Of a DNA stretch of 64,000 nt, positions 55,507 through 64,000 are shown piece after piece (the stretch's first letter is position 1; every line of letters starts with the position of its first letter). The position numbers were made by a program, and so were the translations under genes. The DNA lies in assembly GCF_000485595.1 (NCBI RefSeq), contig NW_014578045.1:51467-115466 (forward strand), in the 5' to 3' direction. The DNA is from Priapulus caudatus (taxonomy: Eukaryota; Priapulida; Priapulimorpha; Priapulimorphida; Priapulidae). The notes under the pieces are model-generated. The model was not told where the DNA came from and searched no databases. It saw only the letters and a list, made by a program, of their open reading frames with translations.

Positions 55507-56734
55507 ATGGATCCATTAGTTACTACACTCGAAGATCCACTCTCGATACCTTCCGCCGCTCAGTTCGTTGATATGCCTCAATTAGATCCTAATAATTACG
55601 AATCCCACCTATGTGCCGCCGCTCGTAGAACTGCCGCAGATGGCATATTATATTACGCAGCTTGCGACTGTATTTGGGGAAGCGTTGAAACCATCCTTAG
55701 ACAGTATAGGTAGCAATGTTGATAAAACGTTGCGCGCCGCGGAGCTACGAGCGAGTATACCTAAATTTAGTGGGTCACCGGGTCCCCTACAGGTCACGTT
55801 TGCGCAGTGGCGGGATGCCTTACAACTCGCGCGCGTTCAATTAGACGTAACTGATAAGCAATTTTTATCGATAGCAGTATCGACGTTAACAGAGGGGGCA
55901 GCGCAATTTGCGCGTCGACATTTGCTTGCAAACATAGGCATCACTTGGTCACAACTGTTTAGTAATTTGCAGCGTCAGTATAGAAACCCGGCAGAAATTC
56001 CGCGCGCGCAGGCAATGTTAAAAACTTTCAAGCAAAACCGTTTGGAAAGCCCGCGTGCGTATGCAGAGCGTCTAATTGAATTATCAGAAGCCGCGTATCC
56101 GGATAGTCACAGAAATGAGGCGTCGTTTCAAACACGTCTCACGGATATATATCTAGATGGCCTTCAAAGTGTCCTGCAACAAAGATCAGTAATAAAAGCA
56201 CATCCGGCAACATTGGAAGCCGCTGTGGAAATTTGTGTGCGGCAAGCGACAGTAGAAGCTGAATAAGCAGCTCGCCAACGCGCGCGTGCGTGCCAAACGC
56301 TTGCATCAAATGCAAGCGACGAAAATGGTCAAACTGCTGATTACGCCGAACTCGGTCGCGTGCCGGTTTCTCGTACTGCTCCAGTATCTACTGCCTTGGA
56401 GAATGACGAAATTTGCCGCCAGCTTGCGCAGTTGGGGGAGCTAGTCAAAACCCAAACACAGATGTTGGATGCTGTGCAGAGATCGTTTGCGGGATCGTCG
56501 GCTGATCAGCGCGCATTTGATTATAATAGACAGCCATTTCGCTATGCGCCTCCATTCGCACCGTTCACTATCCCATCACAGTCCTACATTCCACCTTCAG
56601 CGCGCGCGCCACCGTCTGCACGCTCCCGAATCACGCCGCGCTGCTATGAATGTGGGCGGGAAGGACAAATTGCTCGTGATTGTACGCTCAGTAGAAGTCA
56701 GCAGCGGGGAAACTTGAAAGGGGGTCAAGCATGA
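55507..56734 (+). pseudogene. Gypsy-4 gag (one frameshift, one stop)
   Basis: Starts MDPLVTTLEDPLSIPS; a frame change near 55,620-55,640 joins it to the long capsid frame (55613-56266) with FAQWRDALQLARVQLDVTD and AQFARRHLLANIGITW. A TAA at 56,264-56,266 interrupts, then the same frame continues to CYECGREGQIARDC (CX2CX4HX4C) and ends at 56,734. The gag stop overlaps the next ATG in the sequence ATGA. Confidence 0.85.
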
Positions 56735-57513
56735 ATAGGGAGAATGTTTTTCCAAAACCCCCAGAATTCCCATATATATTGGCATCGCGCGCACTAACGG
56801 CTAACACTGCGCCCGGTTGTACAGTAGAAATAGAGGGTAAATGTGTTAACTCATTACTTGACACTGGGGCTGACCTTTCCCTATTAGGAGCAAAACAGTG
56901 GCGAGCAATCTCACTCTCGCGACGTACGATGGTAGTAAAGACGCCATTTTCCACGCTGTTATCAGCCAGTGGACATTTCCTATCAGTGTTGGGGTCGGTT
57001 AGACTAACGGTGGTAATAGGGGGGCATACGTATTCAGTTGTTTTCCATGTAGTAGCCGACTTGCCCAGACCGTGTGTATTAGGGGTGGATTGCTTGCGTA
57101 CAAATAGAGCTATAGTAGTTTTTCGGAGGAATGTCTTGCAGCTGGGATCGGCAACGCTTAAATTAGTCTCACCTAGTCGGACGGAATCGCTGTGCGCTGC
57201 GCGGACAGCGGCTGTTACGCTGCCACGGCGTGCGCGCGGGGGTGGTCGATTGATCGCGCCTAAGAGTGTGAGTCAGGGGGCGCGGTATCACGTTACACCC
57301 GTGGATAATCGAGCGCGAGCATGTGCAAGGGGGAAGTCACGTTTTCCCTCGCGAATCCTAACTAATAGTCTCGACAAACCTAATGATCTAATAGCAAGTA
57401 AAAATACTCACACAGGATTAATACATAAGGATACTGATACGCCACCCGTGTCAGTCCAACGTCCGCCAAATGGGAACAGGGGTTATTTACAATTGAGCAG
57501 CCGGGCGCAATAA
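56731..57513 (+). CDS. Gypsy-4 aspartic protease and linker
   Basis: A 260-codon ORF with SLLDTGADLSLLGAKQW (catalytic Asp-Thr-Gly), the LSASGHFLSVLGSVRLTV flap region and CVLGVDCLRTN (Ile/Val-Leu-Gly-x-Asp motif). The ATG overlaps the gag stop by four bases, in the +2 frame relative to gag. The C-terminal 90 residues are a low-complexity linker before RT. The downstream RT is in another frame. Confidence 0.85.
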   Translation: MNRENVFPKPPEFPYILASRALTANTAPGCTVEIEGKCVNSLLDTGADLSLLGAKQWRAISLSRRTMVVKTPFSTLLSASGHFLSVLGSVRLTVVIGGHTYSVVFHVVADLPRPCVLGVDCLRTNRAIVVFRRNVLQLGSATLKLVSPSRTESLCAARTAAVTLPRRARGGGRLIAPKSVSQGARYHVTPVDNRARACARGKSRFPSRILTNSLDKPNDLIASKNTHTGLIHKDTDTPPVSVQRPPNGNRGYLQLSSRAQ

Positions 57514-57521
57514 AGCCAGAT

Positions 57522-57878
57522 GTGGGTACGACAGGCGAGCAGCGCGCATCGGCGAACATATTGGATTTTCGGCAGGCAGTAAGCCATGTGGTAGATTTTA
57601 AGCAGCAGCGGTGTATATTACGACTATTAGAATCCAATGCGCGTATTTTTGCAGCATCGGATAGAGACCTGGGACGGACGACCGTCATGGAATTTCAAAT
57701 AAATACGGAAACAAATAGGCCAATTCGATCAAAACCTTACAGAATATCAGCCGCGCATGCACAGATCGTACAAACGAAAGTTGATGCACTGTTGGAGGCG
57801 GAAATTATAGAGCCGTCACAGTCCCCATGGGCCGCGGGTGTTCTATGTGGAGGATGTGTGTTGATTTTAGAAGGTTGA
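57522..57878 (+). pseudogene. Gypsy-4 RT N-terminus (cut by short deletion)
   Basis: It reads RPIRSKPYRISAAHAQIVQT and IIEPSQSPWAAGVL, the N-terminal finger of a gypsy RT. At about 57,845 the family continues with a Val-Lys-Lys-Lys-x-Gly segment. Here that piece is absent and the reading jumps to WRMCVDFRRLN in the frame of the 876-codon ORF. Confidence 0.85.
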
Positions 57879-60457
57879 ACGCAATTACGATAAAAGAAAA
57901 TCATCCGCTCCCCCAAATAAATGACGTTCTTCATGAGTTAAATGGAGCGCGTATCTTCTCGACATTGGATTTGCGATCGGCATATCACCAATTACCCATC
58001 GCGCCGCGGGATAGACATAAAGCTAGTTTTGTTACGACGGGGGGCCAATGGACTTATTCTTCTCTTCCATTCGGGTTATGCAATGGGCCTTCTGCTTTTC
58101 AGAGACTCATGCATTCCGTGCTGCAAGGATTGGTGGGTAAATTTGTTATAGTATACATTGATGATATTGTTGTGCATAGCGCCAATTTCGATTCACACGT
58201 AAAACATTTGTTGCAGGTTTTCGACAGATTGCGATCTGCTAATTTGAAATTAAAACTAACTAAATGTTGTTTTCTGCGTGAGTCTATTCAATTTTTAGGC
58301 CACATAATCGATTCTAGAGGAATTAGACCAGACCCAGGTAAGATACGTGCCGTGCTTGATTTGCAGCCTCCCACGACGGCTACCGATGTCAGGCGGTTCC
58401 TAGGGCTAAGTGGCTACTACCGTAAATTTATAAGAGGTTATGCTGCGATAGCACGGCCTCTCACGCTGCTAACGGGTAAGTTGGTAACATTTAAGTGGAC
58501 GGCGGAGGAACAGAAGGCGTTCGAGGCATTAAAAGAAGCTCTTACGACTGCTCCGGTGCTGGCATTAGCTTCACCCGACAGAGATTTTTCTTTGTATTGT
58601 GACGCTTCAAATCATACAGTCGCTGCTGTTTTGACGCAGGGAGCGGACGATGGAGGTGAGCATGTTATTCTGTATCTTAGTAAACAGTTAGTTGGAGCAC
58701 AACTCAGGTGGGCCATTGTGGAAAAGGAAGTGTATGCCGTGATTTTTTCTTTATTAACATGGAAACATTTTTTACTAGGCCGCAGAACAATCATTTATGT
58801 TGATCATAAACCCCTACGATTTTTAATGACGGCGAAAACATTGACTAACGCTCGCTTGCAGAGATGGGCGGTCATACTGTCTGGGTTTGACCTGCATATA
58901 GAATTCAGACCAGGTACAAACAATATTCCAGCAGACGCGCTGAGCAGGCTGGCGACAACCCCAGTCCAGGGGGAGGCTGCCAACGAGAGTGAGAGTGAGC
59001 ATGAGAGTGCAGCGGACGTATGTTTTGCGGTCGCCGCAGTACCAGCTAGAAAGGGGGTCAACGACCCGCAGCAGCCTATTAATACCAACCCACCATCGCG
59101 CGCGCCCTCCAGTGTTACAAATAGAGCGGAATTTCGCGACTTGCAAAAACAGGAAGTAGAACTGGCAATCATTATAAATGTTTTGACCCAACCGCATGTA
59201 GCATTACGCCAAATTAAATTGATAGAAGCATATTATATGGAGGAGGAGATTTTATGTCATTTAATTACGACTTCCACCGCTGATCCCCCCGTTTCACAAG
59301 TCGTAATACCGCGCTCATTAGTAGAGGCTGTTATGTATGCATGTCACTCGTCGCCGCATGCTGCACACCTTGGGTTTGATAAAATATACCGTAAAATTGC
59401 GAATAAATATTTTTGGCCGCGCACGTATCAGCAAATTCACAAATATGTTAAGGAATGTGTGCCATGTAATGCTAGGAAGTTACGGAGAGTCAACGCTCCA
59501 CTGCACGAAGCCCCTATGCCGACAGCGGTCAATGAGACAGTCAGCATAGATGTCGTAGGGCCGTTGCTGATGACAGAAGACGGGTATAGGTATATAGTTA
59601 CGTTTGTCGATCTTTACTCTGCGTACCCTGAATGCTACTGCACGACTAACAAGTCATCGGCGACTATTGCTAATTTAATTTTAAATTCATACATCCCGAC
59701 GCATGGCTGTCCACTTCGTTTTCTTACGGATCGGGGGTTGGAATTTTGTAACTCATTGATGAAGCGTATTTCAGAAGTTTTTCGAATACATCACGTAAAA
59801 ACGGCGCCGTTTCATCCAGCATCCAACGCGATATGCGAAAGGTTTCATCGTACGATGAATGCGATGTTAGCCTGCTTAGTAACGAGGAACCACACAGAAT
59901 GGAAACAGGTGTTAGGACCCATTCTTTTCGCGTACAGAACGGCAGAACATAGTACAAAAGGATTCAGTCCTTTCTATCTCATGTATGGCAGATCCCCGGT
60001 ACTACCCTTAGATACACTCTTGTTACCACGTGACCGTCTGTATGCAGACGACCCAGTATCAATCGCGTTAGATAACATGCATCAAGCGTGTACGCTCATA
60101 CATGAACGCACCGCGCGAGTGCGGGAACGTAATAAGAAGCTGTACGATCGGAAGACAAGGAATCAACAATTTGAGGTAGGTGACGAGGTTTATTGGTATA
60201 ATCCTACAGTCATACCCGGAGCCAGTCAGAAGTTAGCTTCGTATTGGCGACCGTATCATGTAATACATGAGAAATTATCTCCTGTACAGTTCCGGATTAG
60301 ACATGCTCGTACGGGTAATATGCGCAATGTACATGTCGACAGTCTCAGGTTTGCATACCCTACTGGAATATGGGGTAAACCACTAACCGATACTTTACCT
60401 CGACAGGGGGGCGGGAGTATCACTACAGTGGAAGGAGGAGGAAATGACGCCACATGA
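57847..60457 (+). CDS. Gypsy-4 Pol: RT, RNase H, integrase (long open frame)
   Basis: An uninterrupted frame (formal ATG at 57,827). RT: MCVDFRRLNAITIKENHPLPQ region, FSTLDLRSAYHQLP, LPFGLCNGPSAFQRL, VIVYIDDIVVHS (YIDD active site), FLGLSGYYRKFIRGYAAIARP. RNase H: FSLYCDASNHTVAAVL, VDHKPLRFL, ADALSRLA. Integrase: H2C2 finger (HSSPHAAHLGFDKIYRK...CVPCNARK), SIDVVGP (Asp), FLTDRGLEFCNS (Asp), NAICERFHRTMNAML (Glu), a KLYDRKTRNQQFEVGDEVYWYNP C-terminal domain and HVDSLRFAYP. All catalytic residues of the three domains are present; only the extreme RT N-terminus is lost. Confidence 0.93.
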
Positions 60458-60650
60458 AAGACCCCAGCATGCGTACGATGCTGAGGATAATAATGGCAAG
60501 CAAATTTCCTTGCAGTGAGATGAGGAGGACGAAATTCCACTAGCCAGACTCCGGGAACGCCAGCGAGCAACTTTGGCATGTTATGAAATAAGCTGAACAT
60601 TGGTCCAGTCACTACTGTATCCATCATATATTAATGTCATATGACTGAAT
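60458..60650 (+). pseudogene. Gypsy-4 pol tail
   Basis: Past the stop at 60,457 the adjacent frame reads DEEDEIPLARLRERQRATLA and ends ACYEIS near 60,594. The same acidic + PLARLR pattern ends the pol of Gypsy-1 (7,410-7,440). Confidence 0.6.
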
Positions 60651-61478
60651 GCACATGGCAAATACCTCGCCTAAGTCGATCTCGCACAAGTCGAAAAATC
60701 GTCCAAGTCGAAGCGCTACAAAAGTCCCGATCTTTCCTTATGTTTTTACTTTAATAAATCTTTGCCTAAGTCGAAATTCACAAGTCGAATTTCAGCTATA
60801 TCAAATAATTCTAGTCCCAATGGTTTCAAACCTGTGTTAATTCCATCGCACAAGTCGAAGTCGGAGCTATGCTCTTTGTTTTTACGAACATGTACAGTAA
60901 TGAACATGCCCCACGCGACTGAAACAATCCGTGCACTGCCCCCCCCCCTGTACTTCAATCAATGCTGCCCAGCCAGCAGGCACGTGCGCCGCCACGATGT
61001 GCACAGAGACAGACACCGGTGTCGCGGGCTGCTGTGTAATTCTGACATAGTATACATGTACCTACTATCGACAGATATGATAATGTTGCCTGCTGGTAAT
61101 CGTAACGGTGATTGTGATATGCAAGATGATGGTTGGTGGTGGTGGAAGTGACGATAATCAATGACCATAAGTGATGACGACGAAGAATGATGGAGAATGA
61201 CATGTATAAATGTATGGACAAACCGACAAGATAATGATTATTCTATTATTCCACGTAAGTGTTAACTCTCATGACTTGCATCATCAAACCAAACACATGA
61301 TCACACATTACAATAAAGGCAACACTAGCGAGAAGTGTAATTGAAAACATCAATATCAACACAATACATGTACACGCGACCACAAAGATGCAATTAGACT
61401 TTCTCATAAGTCGAAATCTGCGTAAGTCGACGCTTTTTCCTCCAGTCCCGTTGGATTTGACATAGGCGAGGTGAACTG
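60651..61478. mobile_element. Pogo/Tigger-like MITE with AAGTCGA repeats
   Basis: The right end, read inward, is CAGTTCACCTCGCCTATGTC next to TA; the left end has ACCTCGCCTAAGTCGA near 60,664. At least eight AAGTCGA words lie in the terminal regions. No transposase. It ends 43 bp from host exon 1. Confidence 0.6.
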
Positions 61479-61520
61479 TAATATTTAATCTGTATAAGCA
61501 CAGATGAATTCACCACTTAC

Positions 61521-61657
61521 CTGTGATTTGGGTAGATTTTCTTCAAGCCACGAATAAGAATCTTTTCTACTTCCTGATCAGTTTCAGTCACCAAATCCGA
61601 GTAACTAGACTTTGAAGTTGTCGCTCTCCTATCTTCATTCAATGCCTTTTTAATAAT
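61521..61657 (-). CDS. IMPA1: IMPA1-like exon 1 of those found (second coding exon)
   Basis: 137 bp, acceptor ...ggcag and donor GTAAGT. It encodes IIKKALNEDRRATTSKSSYS and DLVTETDQEVEKILIRGLKK, with the LVTETDQxVE motif of the IMPase fold. It starts in phase 0 and ends in phase 2. The short N-terminal exon with the start codon was not found up to 64,000. Confidence 0.95.
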
Positions 61658-62574
61658 CTGCCATAATATAAATTAACATTTCATCAGATTGGAAAAATGT
61701 GCAAATAGGACATTTTTAACTGTAAACCGAGATTGCTAACACAGGACAAGGATAAGGATACGGAAGAAGACGAGGAAGACGGGAAGGGTGAGGATGAGAA
61801 AGCAGAGGAAGATATAAAGTGCAGGTAGTAAACATTGGTTGCTGAAATGATCAGAGTGGAAGGTGGCGAAAGAGTATGAGTACATACCAGAGTTAAGGAG
61901 GGTGAGAAAATTACATGCTAAATGGCATGAGAACCTGGGATGACATTTAAATCAGCCTTGTGTGTCAGGAGTGTTATGCTCAATATATATGATAGGTGTT
62001 GAGTGTATGTGCGTGCGTGCTTGAGTACGTACTCATGTATTGGTGCGTGCTTGCGTGTAACATCACATAACGTCATAACGATTAGTCTTCAATGGCCAAT
62101 GGAGTATATATTGAAGACACAGAGAGAGAGAAACAAAGTTGATCAAAAGGACAGATAAATACTGCGGATCGTGATATAAAAAGCTTCGATATTGAAATAT
62201 GCAAAGAAGAATAAAGAGAATTCCAAGAGGAGGTGACAACAACGACGAAACTAAACTAAAAGAGATCCTTTGAAAACATTGTATTGCCAATTAAACAGTA
62301 TCGACAATGTACGAGTCATTCAGCTCGCTATCAGGCTAGGTTATCAGTGCCTCGTTGTGCGTTGGTAACAGAGTGTGGTAACATATGCACGTACACAAAC
62401 TGTAGCCTGCTTGCAGTTACGAGAGAGAGGGAGGGAGGGAGGGAGCAAAATACGCTTTACAGTGGATCGCCAAGCTGCGGCATGGCTAGCGCGGCTACAA
62501 ATACGTCACGCACGAGTAATCATGTGACATATAAGCGGCAGAGATTCCTTATCGCTGCGTGGAGATTTCGAATA
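61658..62574. other. Intron or upstream region of the host gene
   Basis: Purine-rich stretch at 61,740-61,840, short GA runs at 62,115 and 62,420. No exon recognised. Confidence 0.4.
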
Positions 62575-63037
62575 AAGTAAAAACCCGCGTATAAGAACCT
62601 AGTAATTAAGAACCTGTTAGGCTAAGATTTTCCATTTAGACCCCCTTGACATAAGAACCTGTTGTAGCCTAAAATTTGAAACAGGTTCTTATTTGATAAA
62701 ATACACTTAACACTTTAAATCTCATAAAATAACTAAAACAAGTACTTGGTGGTCTATATACCTCTATTAGGTGTAAAGGGCATAAAAAAAATAAGAACGT
62801 AGAATAGGGTTTGTATTTGTCTAGATTGCAGTCATTTAGACATAATTATATGAATATTTTGTATAAACAATGGACCGCACCAATATTCTACCAGCCACAA
62901 GCACCTTTTTTTTCTTAAGAAAATAAGAACCTATTTAAGAACCTAAATAGCCTAATTTCCTCGTAAACACCAATTATATAAGAACCTTTTTAGGCTAACC
63001 TGGAAAAATACAGGTTCTTATACGCGAGTTTTTACTG
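62575..63037. mobile_element. Mariner-like MITE with AAGAACCT repeats (463 bp)
   Basis: TIRs AAGTAAAAACCCGCGTATAA (left) and, inverted, CAGTAAAAACTCGCGTATAA (right), with TA on both sides (62,573-62,574 and 63,038-63,039). The word TAAGAACCT recurs many times inside, in both orientations. Noncoding. Confidence 0.85.
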
Positions 63038-63792
63038 TATATACAAACCAGTGCAGCAACATTACTGCGTGTTGATTTTGACCAATTTTTTTAACATACG
63101 TAAAGAATATAAATATATCTACGATATATGTAAGTGTGACTGGGTTATTTTGAAATTTAAAAGTTCAACACTTTTTAAGTATCCTTTAAGCTAGAACCTA
63201 GGTTGAAATCCTAGAACCTAGAAAATTCTTGTTATTACCAATGTTGAAAGCGATTCAAATAAAACTGTTATCTTATCTCAGAAGAAGAATGCTGAAGGAC
63301 GAGATTGCTGCACAGTCTGCCGGGTCTCTATCCGTTTTCCTTATTCCATTCATAATCCGTATTCATTCAGCTCACTTAACACGTTTAACGCTGCCGGTGT
63401 CACGGTCTGAGATTACCCTAGACCGAATAATTCTGTCCCAGATAACCTTTTTTTATATTTTGGTGAGGGTTATTGGGACAGAACGGGGTGCATTGAAATT
63501 TCGTGAGATCACATGCAAAATGCATGCGCTGCTAATGCGGCCCGTACGCCGGTATCGGCGGGTAAAAAAGCCTACCGTTCCCTTCCGCATGGCTTTACCT
63601 AGTCCGAGATTCCTCTGACCAATGCCCACGCCGACGATTTTTGTGAATTTGGTGTGGGTTAGGTCAGACTCAGAGCAACTTGCCAATACAAAACGTGGAA
63701 TTTCTCCGATCCCGCCGAGGATCGCTGTTTCATCGCTCCAAACTCACAATTGGGACTATCAATCAAGACCTAACGCCCATAGATCGAAAACT
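63038..63792. other. Region with two hairpins of similar design
   Basis: 63,431-63,447 pairs with 63,468-63,483 (TTCTGTCCCAGATAACC / GGTTATTGGGACAGAA), and 63,614-63,629 pairs imperfectly with 63,652-63,668 (TCTGACCAATGCCCAC / GTGGGTTAGGTCAGA). An ORF at 63229-63618 crosses them, with no recognised domain. GC content rises towards the right edge. Confidence 0.5.
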
Positions 63793-64000
63793 GGACGATC
63801 TGCAGTCGGATATCCGCGCAAAGCGCGCCAACGCCGCCCTGGCGGCACGCTTTCACAACATCGCTGCACTCTCTGAATTTACTTCAACGGGTCTCTGGAC
63901 GATCTGCAGCCGGATATCCGCGCGAAGCGTGCCAACGCTGCCCTGGCGGCACGCTTTCACAACATCGCTGCACTCTCTGAATTTACTTCAACGGGTCTCT
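63793..64000 (+). repeat. 104-bp tandem duplication at right edge
   Basis: 63,793-63,896 and 63,897-64,000 are two near-identical copies starting GGACGATCTGCAG. The first copy is read-through in a frame that encodes a charged helical segment (LDDLQSDIRAKRANAALAAR). Because 104 is not a multiple of three the second copy is out of that frame. The array may continue beyond the window. Confidence 0.85.

Larger units (their letters stand above)
54808..60600 (+). mobile_element. Gypsy-4: young-looking gypsy element without 3' LTR
   Basis: It has a 5' LTR, primer-binding site, gag, protease, and a pol with an 876-codon open frame ending in the same VPLARLR-type acidic tail as Gypsy-1. No env and no 3' LTR follow; at about 60,650 a pogo-like MITE begins. 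It is in the host intron between exons 1 and 2, antisense to the gene. The least decayed retroelement of the window, but with frameshifts and one critical deletion. Confidence 0.85.

Noticed and set aside
63229-63618. 129-codon ORF near the right edge
   Set aside because: It crosses a hairpin and has no recognised domain; insufficient support.
63640-64000. Bacterial contamination at the right end because of GC-rich coding-like sequence
   Set aside because: Too short to judge; sequence is continuous with the AT-rich, MITE-bearing region and no bacterial gene is recognised.

Overview
This is a eukaryotic, almost certainly metazoan (probably marine invertebrate) nuclear scaffold. The evidence is GT-AG introns in a conserved single-copy gene, long microsatellites, a 10-base run of N from scaffolding, and a very dense mix of animal-type transposable elements (Ty3/gypsy with env-like genes, mag/K02A2.6-type gypsy, an RTE-like LINE, piggyBac, hAT, pogo/mariner-like MITEs). 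The phylum cannot be fixed from the sequence alone.

The only host gene I can support is an inositol monophosphatase (IMPA1 type) on the minus strand. Six coding exons at 61,521-61,657, 54,385-54,489, 40,364-40,409, 39,812-39,920, 36,126-36,231 and 35,779-35,930 join with compatible phases and carry all the metal-binding motifs. The first and last coding exons were not found. Introns of 7 and 14 kb are filled with transposons.

Left part (1-31.5 kb): a stratified nest. A decayed piggyBac (about 1.6-10.98 kb) is split by a full-length gypsy element (Gypsy-1, 1,832-9,811, 4-bp target duplication AGAC). Next to the piggyBac end is a mag-type gypsy (11,000-14,675) cut off inside its integrase. Then comes an LTR (14,676-15,170), an RTE-like LINE (about 15.43-18.6 kb), a 500-bp GT-rich minisatellite, and a second env-bearing gypsy (Gypsy-3, about 19.45-26.6 kb), followed by a hAT MITE, an orphan 190-codon ORF and another LTR start with polypurine tract (28,885). 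A 709-bp deleted hAT element sits in that LTR. A further gypsy integrase fragment lies at 30.3-31.5 kb.

Right part (31.5-64 kb): the host gene region, with a hAT MITE (33,776-34,236), a non-autonomous LTR element (40,635-42,861, target duplication GTGT), a THAP-like fragment (about 43.6-44.0 kb), Gypsy-5 (44,690-53,894, target duplication CCTAT) with nested DNA elements, Gypsy-4 (54,808 to about 60,600; nearly open pol but no 3' LTR), pogo-like and mariner-like MITEs, and a GC-rich region with hairpins and a 104-bp tandem duplication at the right edge.

Gypsy-1, -3 and -4 share gag, protease, polymerase and pol-tail organisation and belong to one clade; Gypsy-1 and -3 also keep errantivirus-like env genes. 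All copies seen here are broken by frameshifts, stops or deletions. The transposon layers can be ordered from target-site duplications and, in several cases, from an intact empty site elsewhere in the window.
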